A stretch of 64,000 nucleotides of DNA from the NCBI GenBank assembly GCA_020543525.1, contig JAHYIO010000036.1, positions 1,984,001 to 2,048,000 on the forward strand. The letters run 5' to 3'. This stretch comes from Coriolopsis trogii. Taxonomy: Eukaryota; Basidiomycota; Agaricomycetes; Polyporales; Polyporaceae. Under the pieces are notes generated by a model. That model worked only from the letters and a program-made list of their open reading frames with translations. It ran no database searches and was not told the origin of the DNA. Position numbers and translations under genes: made by a program. Below are positions 48,496-60,197 of this stretch, piece by piece; within the stretch, counting starts at the first letter, position 1; every line of letters starts with the position of its first letter.

Positions 48496-50447
48496 ATGGC
48501 CAAACCGCGCAACAGTGTCCTCTACATGTTCGATCCTCTCCAGCAGTCACCTTGCACACCTCGTCGGGACTCTTCAGATGACCTTGGCCCATCCGACAAA
48601 GAGAACGATATTCCGCCTGGTGATCTTACGGTCTTCTTCAGCCGCACGTTTGCGGCGCCGAAGCAACCTCAAGCCCATGTTACTACGCCCAGCGGTAAGC
48701 TGGTTGACGTAGGAGATACTCCTGCCTCCGAGAGAGCCTGGGATGGAGAGCATGATGGTAGCGATGCGGATGGGGAGCAGTCGGAGAGCGACGTTGAGGG
48801 TTGTGGCGTATTATCGCCTCCGCGAGTCCCGTTTACGGAGCTGGACGTTGAACACACTCCCAGACCACAGGACAGCAGTCGACCGCTCAAGGCCCCCGTC
48901 TTCTCTCTCCCGACCTCCCCTTGTCCGTCCCTGTCTTGCGCGGCGGAAGAGCTACTGCCGGCGCCGCAGAGTTCACCACTCGCAGATGTGGTCAACTCCA
49001 TCAACTTCTCTGCCCTGTCCATCTCCGGAGACGGTTATCCTAATTCTCCTCAAGCAGAGTCGGCGGTATTGGCCTATAGCCAGTCTTCATCACCCTTTCC
49101 CCAGATCAATGTATGCGAGCCAGAGACCTCGGGAGACGATCCGTTCAGCGTCCAGCGCGAGACGCCAATGAAGGAGCCTACGACGGCCGCGCATCTTCGC
49201 CCGACCACGTCACTCACCCAACTCACACCCGATGATCCTCGTCGAACCTCTGTCGACCTATACTCGTCGTTCCATCTGCAACTGCAGTCGGATGACATGT
49301 CCTTCGACCTGCTGAACGACAAGGTGTCCTTTTTTGGTCATACACAGGACTCTTTCCTGGCTGGCGGGGATGACACGCTCGATTTCGGGGAGATCTGCCT
49401 CCCTTCCGCCATGAAGGCCAAGATAGATGAACTCGTGCCTAATGTGGAACTCAAGAGGTCACCCAAAGCACCATGTTTGCCACCTGTCTTCAGTCCGCCC
49501 GCTCGGTCGGCATTCATCCAATCGCCTCCAATCATGTCTCCGACAACAGAGACCGCTGTGAACGTGCCGCTACCAATGTCTCCCACGTTCTCAGCACCAC
49601 CATCTCGGAACAGTGAGTTATGCATCGTTTCACGTTGGTGTTGTTCGCTGAGTTGCGTGCAGTCACGCCGCCTCGTCTAAGCCCGCCTACATTCGAAGCG
49701 CCACCTTCCCCACCGACATCGCCTTTGGTAGTGGATGAACCATCATTACTCCTAGAGTCCGCTCCTCTCCCACCTCCAGTTCCTATCCCTGCATTGCGCA
49801 TCGCAAAGAAGACGTTCAAAATTGCGTCCCACGTGGAACGGCCTTCAGCCAGCACTGCTTCCGCTACTGAGAAGTCGGGGCTGGTCGCAAAGAAACGCTC
49901 TTCGATTGCCCCGAAAGCTGTCCCGGCGGGTGCTCAGCCACGTTCAGCCATCCGGGGCGTCCAGCGCCCGCCGCAGGGCATGCAGGGATCGGGGGTAGTC
50001 ATCGGGCTTCCGCCTCAAGGAGCTGCGGCAACATCGTCTTCCACCACGTCCACCTCGAGCTCTGGTGCGAGTACGGGTCCGCGGCAGACGGTTCCGACCG
50101 CATCCCGATTTGCAGGGATCCAACGGCCGAACCTCGCCGCGAAGGAGCGCGCCGCTCCCAGGGCCGTTACGGGTGCCCCTCGAGGCGCTTCCGCGACCAC
50201 GACTGCGGGGAAGGTGTCGGCTCCTGTACGTGCAGTGGCGGCTACGATTGGCCGGTCTGCGTCGGCCCTCAGGCCGCCGACGCGGGTGGCGACTACAGGG
50301 AGTACTGCGCTCCCCAAGCCTGTTTCGAGACTCCCGGGTCTGACCAGGACCACGAGTATGAGCTCTGGCTCTGCTCCATCGAGCTCGAGCGGTGCTGCGT
50401 CCCGCGTCAAGGCAGCGACGTTCTCTCGTGCGACGGGTCGATTCTAG
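48496..50447 (+). CDS. disordered Ser/Pro-rich protein with a KEN box, function unknown
   Basis: I do not recognise this gene. It has two exons: the first runs to about 49611 and the second from about 49661 to 50447. The product is about 635 residues. The start MAKPRNSVLYMFDPLQQSP is followed by a KEN sequence in PSDKENDIPPGD, resembling an APC/C degron. Many Ser-Pro and Thr-Pro sites (potential CDK/MAPK targets) are spread along an acidic first half. The second half is basic, Ala/Ser/Thr/Pro/Arg-rich, with repeated short motifs such as FAGIQRPN, RAIRGVQRPP and SRLPGLTR. It ends ATFSRATGRF. No folded domain is visible. A cell-cycle or microtubule role is possible from the KEN box and the basic tail, but is only inference. 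The long open frame and good intron support a real gene. Confidence 0.7.
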
Positions 50448-51782
50448 TCGTCAAGCAGCTAATTTGGGACTAGCAACGTACGCTGTATTCCGGCTTCTAT
50501 CTCCATCCTCATCCATTCACTGTCACTCATCTTAAAGCATTCTATCTGGTTCGTCTCATGCATGCTGTCTACGTACGATCGCGTTTTCCCGTGTTCCGCA
50601 AAGATCCAGATCCATACATCAAACAAACTACAGCCACAGTCCCGTTCTCGTCACGTTATCCGCAATGTTTTCGAGGCCTTCTGCCCTTATGGTCGTGCCC
50701 TGACTCTTCTGAAATCTTCATCATATCATCTCACTTATGTTTATGAAACCACATGGCGTCCTCGCCCTCACCATTGTCCGCAACCTGACCCACACAGCTC
50801 CCCAACGTCGGATGTTGATACGTTTGCACTATACACACATACAGGGTATCGAACTCCTCTCTCCATACACGGTCTGTCCATCTGTTACATGGCGTACACT
50901 TACTGTCCTTGTCCTTGATTGACCCAACATCGGTCCCAAATGCACATGTGTTCAGACAGACATGACTTGAGCATCAGCAGGCTCCGGAACCGCGGACAAC
51001 GATGTAGCTCAAGCGATTGGTGTTTGTTTGACTTTCATCCACTGCAGGCATGTGAGACCGCATCCGCCGGACCCGGGGATCCCAATACTTACGCTAGATT
51101 CGCGTTCGGGAACCAAATCGAGGGGACGAAGATCCTTTGTCTCACTTTGGCGAACCCGCTACGGTCATCTTGACTGTGGCTGTGTCAAGTTCGTACTTGT
51201 GGTCAATGGCCTGAGTTTGAGGGGCAATCATGTGTGGAATTCTACCAACGTTTGTAAAGCACAGACGCTGTCATATAGCTGCCATGCCACATAAACTTCT
51301 AGACGTGATTACAATCGCTCAGTTCAATGCCCCACACCCACACATCCGTCCTGACCGACTCGTCGTCCGAACTGTATGGTGCGACTGCTGGTGTCCAGAG
51401 CATTACAATCTAGCTTTTGACGACGGCTCGATAGCGGAGAGCGCACGGGATCACATTGATGAGCCTGCAAGTAACCTAGGACATGAGAAGGCAAGGCCGA
51501 AGGAACGCATACCAATGTAGGATACACATCCACATCATCTGTGCTGCAACGGATAGGAGGGGGGTATAGCGCCAGAGTCGACATAGTCCATCACGTTCAG
51601 CAGCACGGCCGATGCGAAGAGAGTCAGAGAAACCATCAGATTCCAACCAAGCTAAGGGACCATTCTAGTAAAGCTATGTAATGTACGTCGTGGGGAGATA
51701 CCGTCGGGCCTAAGGCCCAATGTCACAACAGGAGAGAGTGCTACGGGCCGGGTCATCTTGATTTGTTCCGTGTAGTCGGACT
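50448..51782. other. 1.3-kb region without a recognisable gene
   Basis: Lies between the convergent 3' ends of the Ser/Pro-rich gene and the hydrophobin gene. ORFs are under 120 codons and show no family features. Confidence 0.45.
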
Positions 51783-52417
51783 TCACAAGAAGACTAGGGT
51801 GACGAAGTTAGATGATCTATGCACCAAAAATCGCGCAAGTGGTATCACTTACTAGGGATGCAGCCAATGGAGATGAGACCGCCTTGACTGTTGTTTTCAC
51901 AACAGACGGTATGCGCCTCGCTGTAGAGACAGTCAGATGGCGTCGGATAGAGGCAGGAAGCTGTCTACTTACCAGGAACTGCCACCGACACCGACAGCGC
52001 TCAAGGGGGAGCACTGAACGCCGACGAGGACATCCGCGAGAACGTCGAGACCGAGAAGACCCAGGATAGCGCTGACGACATTGTCGTCGGCACGAGACAC
52101 TTGATTACAGCAGTGCACGGGTCCAGTGCTGCAGTTCGAATCGCCGCCCGAAGGCGTTCCAGACGGAGACGTCCGCTTGGCCTCTATGGAAGGCGCGGGG
52201 AAGTGTCAGCGGGGAAGACTTCGCGTGATAGATATCGACGGCCGAAGGCGGCGACAAAGTACGGAGATTACTCACGCTGGGTAGCGGTGCCACGGGTGTG
52301 GACGTTACGGGGAGGGAGGGGGTTGAGACCGTGAGCCAAGCGGTGAGCGTTGGTCTCGCCGGCCTGGACGGAGGCGGCGGCAGCAACGAGAGCAGCGACA
52401 GCGTAGGTGAACTTCAT
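51783..52417 (-). CDS. class I hydrophobin
   Basis: A small secreted amphipathic protein that self-assembles at air-water interfaces on aerial hyphae, spores and fruit bodies. The signal peptide is [20 protein letters not shown] Pro/Arg-rich linker of about 45 residues follows. The eight-cysteine pattern is complete: C-STGPVH-CC, about 31 residues, [21 protein letters not shown], about 12 residues, then GC-IP. These spacings fit class I. Three introns are inferred. The last one (donor at CIP-A/gtaagt) gives a C-terminus of CIPIFL when spliced to the acceptor near 51793. Unspliced, the protein would end CIPSK. The gene stands alone here, although hydrophobins often occur in arrays. A TATA box lies 159 bp upstream of the ATG. 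Confidence 0.9.
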
Positions 52418-53375
52418 GATTGTCTAGTAGATGAAGGCGACCGCAGAGGATTGATTCGGGGAACCCGAAAGCAAGGAGAGAAGGGGGTAAAGAACGACGG
52501 GGGGCTTAGAGCCAGGCAAGAGGTGGACAGACAGAGAATGCAAGGAGAAAGGGCGAGACTAAGCATCGAACGGGTCTTTATAGCGGCGTCGGCGAAGGTG
52601 TGACGATGAACATATTTTCATTTAGGTTTGACTGCGCCGTCGGGTGGAGGCCCTGCGTGGCCGGAGCGTCGGCTCGCCTGTTATATATTGGATGAGTTCT
52701 CAAGGCTTACGTTTTGGACGGCTGGAAGGAGGACGAGGGTCGACGTTCCGTAAATGATATCCGCCCATCCTCCGTTTGTGCACGCACAGACACGGGGCGC
52801 CCAGCAAAGCATGCAAACTGTCAAAGCTCGAGTGAGTTTTGCGAGCATTGGGGTGATTGAGAGGGCTGAAGCTCATACATATGGATCTGCGCAAGGCGCG
52901 CTACGGCCGCGCGCGTAACGGGGGCCTGGCTGGGGTTAGACTGTGGGTGGAGCCCGGCGACGCGCGTAGCAGAGCCGACATCGCACGCGTTCGCGTGAAA
53001 CAACGAGAGCGTGAAGAGACGTGCGCTGATCAAACAGAGAGGGTCGATGAGCGTTCGATGATAGCCGCTATTAGTGTTACAGCCATGACATGGCGCGGCC
53101 TGGGGCCTGGGTTGCTGCATGCTTGTGTGCAGTCATCGTGCGTGGGGTCATCTCGCTGCATATGCGTTGCGACATTCGAGGACAGACATGCAAGGATACC
53201 ATGCTGGAGGCTTGGAGGAGAGTCGCGAGCAGGAAGAGCGACCCAATCAGGCGAGGAGGCACGTGCGCGAACAGACCACGCGTCATGAGCGCGATTGGCG
53301 CCGAGAGACGCGTCCAGAGATCCTTGTCCTCTCTCAGTCGCCGTCGGTGGCTGCAGCTCTCTCGCTCTCTCTGCC
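52418..53375. other. divergent promoter region, hydrophobin and CSE1
   Basis: 958 bp between divergent starts. The hydrophobin-proximal part carries the TATA box at 52576-52582. The CSE1-proximal part is GC-rich without clear elements. Confidence 0.45.
52576..52582 (-). promoter_or_regulatory. TATA box of the hydrophobin gene
   Basis: On the minus strand the sequence is CTATAAAG, 159 bases upstream of the hydrophobin ATG. Strong TATA elements are common in highly expressed hydrophobin genes. I saw no equally clear one elsewhere in the window. Confidence 0.6.
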
Positions 53376-56300
53376 ATGTCCGAACTCCCGTCCCTCCTCC
53401 TCGCCTCCCTCAATCCCGCGACAAGAAAACAGGCCGAGGGCTCTCTTCAGGCTCTCAGCGCGCAGCCCGGTTTTCTCACTCACCTCCTCACCCTTGTTCT
53501 CCAATCCTCACAAGATCGCGCCGTCCGTCTCGCCGCCGGTGTCTACCTCAAGAACACCGTGAGAGGGCGTTGGGAAGATGTATGCTCCTTCGAACACTCA
53601 GATCTCTCATGATGTCCCGAAATGACGCGTTGACATCCAGGATGAACCACCCATTCCAGACGCAGACAGGGCCGCCCTTCGAGAAGCCCTTGTCCCTGCC
53701 ATGATCGCCTTGTCCAATGCGTCGGACAAAGCTGTACGCGCGCAGGTTGCAGAGTCAATATCCCTGATTGCAAAAGCCGACTTCCCCGAGAATTGGCCAG
53801 ATCTTGTCGATGTGAGTGTCCTACGTTTTCTTTGTGCAATCTCCCCAGGTCCTCAATCCCTCCCTCCTTGATCTCCAGAAACTCGTTGCGTCGCTATCAG
53901 ACTCAAATTACGACGTCAACGTTGGTATTTTGGAAACCGCGCACTCTATATTCCGTCCCTGGCGTGCAGAAGCCCGGTCCGATGCTCTCTTTACTGTCAT
54001 CAACTATGTCCTATCACGATTCACCCGTCCTTTCCTTCAACTCTTCCTCCACACATCCACCCTTTTGTTTTCAAACCCTCCTCCGCCCAACCTTGCTCAA
54101 GTCGCTCAGGCCATGGTCTTCCTCGTCGAGATCTTCTATGACCTCTCTTGTCAAGATCTGCCTCCTGACTTTGAAGATTCCGTTCCGCAATTCTTCGGCG
54201 CTCCGGACGGCCTTTTTCTCAGATTGCTCATGTGGGATCCTCCACAACTGCAGGGAGATGTGAGCAAAACCCATCGTTCCCAGAGTCGGATAGAATCTGA
54301 TAGAATTTGAACAGCCCGACGACACGACACCATCCCTCCCTTCCCAAGTCAAAACAGGTCTTCTCGAGATTGTTGAGGTACGCTATTTGTCGGCATACAC
54401 GATAGCTTCGCTCACTCTCTGTCTATCAGCTGTATGTGAAGCTCTTCCCGGAGACCCTCCAAACAGTGGGCTCCGTTGAGGCCTTTGTACGAGCTATCTG
54501 GGATCTCGTTGGTGGTGGGAAAAGGCCCAGTGTGGCGGACGATGGGGTAAGGCTTGGTTCGTCCAATAGACAGGAAGTTGTGTTGACAAGTAGTCAAGTT
54601 GGTATCTCAATCTCTGCGATTTATCGGGTCAGCAATTCGCACCGGATATTACAAGCAGCTGTTCGAATCCAAAGATACCATCTCGGGTCTCGTGCAAGGA
54701 GTCGTGGTCCCTAACGTCTCGTTGCGAGGTATGTGTGCCACCAGTTCCGCCTCGGATGGAAGGGCTAATTGTGATACTCATCAAACAGAACATGAGCTCG
54801 AGCAATTCGAAGATGACCCTCTCGAGTACATCCGCCTCGACCTCGCACTGCCCGCAATGGGTAGCCTCGGTGGCTCGACCGACGTCATGACCCGACGTCA
54901 AGCTGCCGCAGACGTCCTTCGTGCACTCGTCTCCTCTGGCTCAGAAGCCCACGCGACGGAGGTTACCGGTGCATGGATTAACGAGGGTCTGCGCGAATAT
55001 AGCGCGAACAAGGCAGAGAACTGGCGCGCCAAGGACACCGCTATCTACCTCCTCACCGCCATCGCGACCCGCGGGAGCACCACGGCCCATGGTGTCACGT
55101 CTACTAATGCGCTCGTCGATGTCGTGCAGTTTTTCTCACAACACATCTACGAGGACTTGCAGGCCGCTCCGGGTTCTATCCACCCGATCCTGCAAGTTGA
55201 CGCGATCCGCTTCTTGTATACGTTCCGAAATCAACTCACCAAGCCACAACTGCTGTCCGTCCTCCCTTCGCTTGCGCACCACTTGTCCTCCGAAAACTAC
55301 GTGTGCTATACGTACGCGGCCATCAGCATCGAGCGCATCCTATTCATTCGACAGGGCACAACCCTCATGTCCGTACAATTTCTCGAGAAATTACCTGTTG
55401 GTGCTGATCACTCTCGCTGTCGCTGTCGTCGTACAGGTTTACGCAGTCCGACGTGCACGAGATTGCGCCTCAGTTACTCGACGCAATCCTCTCGAAAATC
55501 GAGAAGGCGCCGACCCCGGAGAAGGTCGCCGAGAACGACTATCTCATGAAATGTCAGCCTCCACAGTGGTGCTCCCCGGCCGAGCTGTCTGCTAATCTCT
55601 ATTTCTGTGGCAGGCGCGATGCGCGTCATTGTCACCGCCCGGTCGACCTTCGCGAACAGCTACGAGCGGGTGCTCCAACGACTGGTCGCCATCCTTGGCG
55701 TCATCTCGAAGAACCCGAGCAACCCGAACTTTGACCAGTATATCTTTGAGAGCATTTCTGCGTTGATGAGGTCCGGTTTAGGTTGTCTTTGCTGATACTA
55801 TCTCGTACTGAAGACAAGGATAGGTTTGTCGTCCACGCTCAACCAAACACATTGCCGACCTTCGAGCGCGCGCTCTTTGGGCCGTTCATGTTCATCATAC
55901 AACAAGACATTGATCGTATGTTCCCCCAGATCCCTCTCTCGGTTCTTCACTTCATCTCGTTCATCCTCGCTTAACTCCATCCCTTTCAGAATACATCCCC
56001 TATGTCTTCCAGTTGCTCGCGCAAATGCTAGACCTGCACAGCGGCGAGATCCCGGCCGAGTACCGTAACTTGCTACCCGGCCTGCTATCTCCCGCCTCGT
56101 GGCAGCAAAAGGGGAGCATTCCCGGGCTGGTGAAGCTTCTGAAGGCGTTCCTGCAACGGGACGCGAAGTCGATGGTCACATCTGGGCAGCTGACGCAAGT
56201 GTTGGGCGTCATTCAGCAGCGGCTCATTCCTTCGAAGATCAATGACGGGTGGGGGTTCGACCTCTTGCAGGCGGTCGTGCAGTATGTGCCTGCGTGAGTC

Positions 56301-57204
56301 TTTTCGTGTCTTGCTTGCGATGTGTACGTCGGGACTGACCCATGGTGATGACGAATCTGGTGTACGTGGACGTCGGGTGTGGGACGCATGCACAGGACGG
56401 CGCTGCAGCAGTACTTCCGGCCCCTGATCGTGGCGCTGCTGACGAGGATGCAGACGAGCAAGACGGACAAATACGTATACCACTTTGTGTACTTCCTCTC
56501 GTTCTGCCTCGCCATCAACGCCGACGGCCTCTCCCCGGACTACGTCGTCAGCGAGGTCGAGGCGATCCAGCCGCAGTGCGTCTTCCCCTCACTCCCGAAT
56601 GGACCTTGTAGGGCTCACTGAGATACTGCATGGGGGGCCATAATCAGGCTATGGTCGCAGCTGCTCCAGAATTTCGTCATCCCGCAGGTGCCCAAGTCAC
56701 CGCCGAAGGAACGGAAGGTGGTCATCGTCGGCATCACGCGCCTCCTCACGCAGAGCACGCTCATGCTCCGCGACCCGCTCGCCCAAGCATGGTACGTCGT
56801 CCCTTCTATCGTCTCCTCTTTCACCACTCATGCACTCTTGCGCTCCCCGCTCGGTGATACCAACGCAACACAGGCCGCCGACATTCCAAGCGCTCGCGAA
56901 GCTCTTCCAGACCGAGCAGCTCCTGACGAAAAAGGAAGAGCTCGACCCGGACGCGGGCCTCACGCAGATCGACTTTGAGGAGCAGACGGCGGGCTACCAG
57001 GCTGCCTACTCGCGCCTCGCCGCGGCTGAAGCCGGCCCCGTTGATCCTGTCGCGTACGTCAAGGATCTGCATGCGTACGTCGGGCAGGAGCTCGCTGGGC
57101 TCGCGCGACGGGAGGCGAGGGTGAAGAGCTGGGTTGGGTTGACCGATCCGGCGGTGACTGGGCCGTTTGTGCAGGGGTTGGCTCAGGCTGGGTATGGATT
57201 GTGA
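53376..57204 (+). CDS. CSE1: importin-alpha re-exporter CSE1/CAS (exportin-2)
   Basis: A HEAT-repeat karyopherin that returns importin-alpha from the nucleus with Ran-GTP. About 14 short introns, roughly 970 residues, similar to yeast Cse1. The start MSELPSLLLASLNPATRKQAE leads into the importin-beta N-terminal domain (AAGVYLKNTVRGRWED). Then come DEPPIPDADRAALREALVPAM, SLIAKADFPENWPDLV, the Cse1 block SIFRPWRAEARSDALF, and DDPLEYIRLDLALPA. In the middle are KAENWRAKDTAIYLL and ENYVCYTYAAISIERIL. The CAS/CSE C-terminal domain includes GAMRVIVTARSTFANSYE, FVYFLSFCLAINADGLSPD, VVIVGITRLLTQS and FEEQTAGYQAAYSRLAAAE. The ATG at 53376 gives the family N-terminus exactly; the frame is open further upstream only by chance. 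Essential in yeast. Confidence 0.95.
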
Positions 57205-57377
57205 GCGGTCGAGTTGGGTGTCGATGAAAAGGAGCAGCAACGAGTGTGGTGCGTGGTGGCGCATTGGTTGGATTGATTACTAGCATTTGTAGCATCTTGT
57301 CGCATATTCAGCATGAAGCGAAAGCAATCGATACACTTGATATTCGTACATCAGGCAGAATTACAAACGCACCAACT

Positions 57378-59664
57378 TCACTCGGTACGGGACCCGGCCT
57401 CTGCGTAGTCCGACGGGCTAGTTGGATAGAGCAGCGGGGTAAGACTCTGGGCCAACCACCCAAGTATACCCCTCAATCCACCGGCAGGGCCGCTCGACGA
57501 AGAAGCAGCGCGGACTTGTGTCTCAGGTAGTCCTGTCGCAGTATCGACAACTGAGTCCAGCAAGACCGTAGGAACGTCCGCGGTCCCGACCCGTGCCGCT
57601 CTTGCCCTCTCATACACTCTTCCGAACTGCTCGATAGTCAGGACGTAGCTCGTGCGCATCGGCGCGCCCGCGGGATCGAGCCCCTCCCCGTACTCGACGC
57701 GTACCTCGACTCGCCGTTCGTCGGTGCCGAAATGGAGCACGGTCGAATGGGCGCCGTTGTCTGCTTCCATGCCGCGTATGTGAGCCTTTACACATTCGCT
57801 TTCCGGCTTGGGGCGTAGATCAACGGTCGGAGGTATAACGGGTTGTAGGACTTCTCCGACGAGTTGGGCGTGCCCAGCGGAAGCGACGCGTGCGCTGCGC
57901 ACGTCGACCCACAAGTTCTCGATGAGTTTGGCCGAGCGCAAGGACGCGTTGGGGGAGCCGGTACAGGCGCACCCCACACCAATGCGGACCGTGACGATCT
58001 CTTGGGCGGCCGCCTGGACGAGCTGCATCGACGCCGTCGCATGCTCGACGGTCCCGGTGTTCATATCATAGGGCACGCGCAAAGCGATCCCATCCTCTGC
58101 TGTGGCGCGAACGCTCACGCCATATTATCTGAGCAGTTGATTGATTGACCACTGCTGGAGGTGGAACGTGAACACTGGTGCAGGGGTGCTATCAACTGCT
58201 GTCTGCGACTGGAGGTGCGCCTGTCCGAGCGTGAGCGTTGAGTAGTCGTGGCGGATGTACACCTCCGCGAGGTTATACTGGGGCTCCTCGCGCACCTTTC
58301 CCTTGCCTTTATCGCGCTCTCCGACCTCCTTCACGAGTTCGGGGAACAGCGCGCAACGGTAGTAGTCCGTCTCGCGGATCCCGCCGATGAATTCGCCCAC
58401 TGCGTACTGTGGCGAGGCCGTTGTGGAATTCGAGGGGCGGAGGATGACGACGATGGGCTTCTTATTCACGTTCGTGTAAGCTGGAATGGCCGTGTATACT
58501 GGACGCGCAGGAGGTTTGGCATTAGTAAGGTCGCGCGTGTGTTTGGCCCACACTTTTCCACTGTCGACGGGGCGCGACGAGACGTACAGCTGGACGAGCA
58601 TGCCGTAGCTCGTGAACGTGTATTGTGGGACACGTCCCGCCATGCCCAGCGTATTCTCGAAGTCTGGGATGGAGAACGCCTTAATCCCTGCGCAGCCCGC
58701 AAAGTCAGATGGAGACGTGGCAAGGAGGTCTTCAAGCTTCGCTTGGACTTCGGGCGCGATGGCCTCCACCTCTTCCTCTTCAATAGGCGGCTTCCTCCGA
58801 CCGGCAATGAGCTCTTCATCTATGTCCTCATCGTCGTCTTTTCCGGTCCACACCTTCACGGCGTCAGTGTAGCTTCGGTGTATTCGCCCCCACGCGAAGA
58901 TGCTCTGGTCGGGTATGCGCATCAGGATCTCTTCCTGCAGCTGAATGAACGCGCGCGGGCCCTCGCCGTAGATCGTCGGCATGTTGATGCCAAAGATGCC
59001 CATGAGCGAGTACGCGCGGTCCTCGACGCGCGTTGTGCTCCGGTCCGCCGCCCACGACATGCGCTCAGCCACGCTCGCTTTCTCGAGCCAGCTCGACTGC
59101 GCGCGCGTGAAGACATCATGTCGGATACCGGTAACATCCACAAGCGCTATGGCGAGGGACTAACCCGAGAGTCCTCCAGGTTGTGGAGAGGAAGACGACG
59201 TATGCGGGGAATAGCAGCTCTTGCAGCGTCCAGCCTCGCGTGTGCCAGACGCTCCGCCGGAACGCGGATCCAGGCGCGCAGGGGTCTTCGGCGTCGCCGA
59301 CGTCGTGGAGGTAGACATAACATACCTGGGCGTTGGCGTACCACATGTACATCGAGTTTATCGCCTCCGAAAGTTCTGTGCTGCTGTTGTTGTCGATGCA
59401 GCAGGTGTCAATCCAGAGCCAGTCGTAACCTGCGCGGTGCGCGACTCGGCAACACGAACGAATCTTGCTGGATAGGAAGTCGCGTGGATTCCAGTTCTCG
59501 CCTGCAGCTGTCCGCTCATCGCACAAGCGGGTGATATTGCGGACCTCGTGAAAGGTCTGCTCTTTGGGGGATGTCTGCCATACATGAGATACGATGGCGT
59601 ACTTGACACTCTTGGAACTTGGGAAATGGCGCAGCTCAGCCGTCATAATGCTTAGCAAGTACAT
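57378..59664 (-). pseudogene. HET-domain protein, broken by a frameshift and a stop
   Basis: HET-domain proteins in fungi trigger vegetative incompatibility or allorecognition cell death. The start is typical of the basidiomycete type: MYLLSIMTAELRHFPSSKS, then YAIVSHVW, CDERTAAGENWN, YDWLWIDTCCIDNNSSTEL and AINSMYMWYANAQVCYVYL. The segment WHTRGWTLQELLFP follows, and then STTWRTLG. Here (59160-59163) the frame breaks. The expected continuation SLAIALVDVTGI is in another frame, preceded by TAG, with no room for an intron. The body then continues (RVEDRAYSLMGIFGINMPTIYGEG). At 58125-58127 a TAA interrupts it. The downstream 247 codons (57378-58118) lie in exactly the same frame and continue the usual C-terminal domain. 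It is a two-lesion pseudogene, or a sequence with two errors. It is convergent with CSE1, 173 bp away. Confidence 0.82.
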
Positions 59665-60197
59665 TCCCAGCTTTGGCCTGTCAGCACGCAGACGCAGTCA
59701 AGAGCATTATGCTCACTTGCTCACCGGGATCGTCAACTTGTCACTGAGACTCTGTGGAAGCCAAGGGAGAGGGATGACCCTTGGAGTAAGGGTATCCGAC
59801 AAACAAAGCAAGGGGCAGTCGGGGGAGACTAAACCGGAGGAAATGAGTGTCGAGGAATAGGACGAGTGGGGGCGCATGGTATTCATACTTTTCGGCTGGG
59901 ATCGATGATTGATATTGCGACAGTGTCTTCGTTCGCATATACATCACGTTCTCTCCTCACAAATCCTTGGACGTGGATTACAGGGAGGCCTTGAGCGTTC
60001 CGGTATCCTGCCGGTGAATGGTTTGCACAATCTCCAGGATTAGTTGTATAGGTACCAAGTGGGTGACTATTTGGCGCTTACCATAGCCCCAGGCATGAGG
60101 CGCGAAGCCGCGAACCCATGTTTGCGCACATTCTCTCATGCTTGTGATGGGAAATGGCCCCTCGGTTCGTGTACACATCTGCATAGTCGAGCGCATA
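59665..60197. other. intergenic region upstream of the HET locus
   Basis: 533 bp between the HET start and the 3' end chosen for the transporter. If that transporter's frame runs on, it could end at 59978 instead. I see no independent gene. Confidence 0.4.

Noticed and set aside
53090..53375. Longer N-terminus for CSE1 from an upstream in-frame start
   Set aside because: The family N-terminus (MSELPSLLLASLNP) begins exactly at the 53376 ATG, and the upstream residues are not conserved-looking.
54655..54680. tRNA T-arm-like sequence (gttcgaatcc)
   Set aside because: It is inside a CSE1 coding exon, and no acceptor or anticodon stem pairs around it.
57378..58118. Independent gene downstream of the HET gene
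   Set aside because: It has no ATG at its start, begins two codons after the TAA, lies in the same frame as the HET body, and reads as the HET protein's C-terminal part.
58248..59534. 428-codon ORF on the plus strand
   Set aside because: It is antisense to the HET gene. Its product is Arg/Leu/Val-rich with no family features, as expected from the mirror of GC-rich codons.
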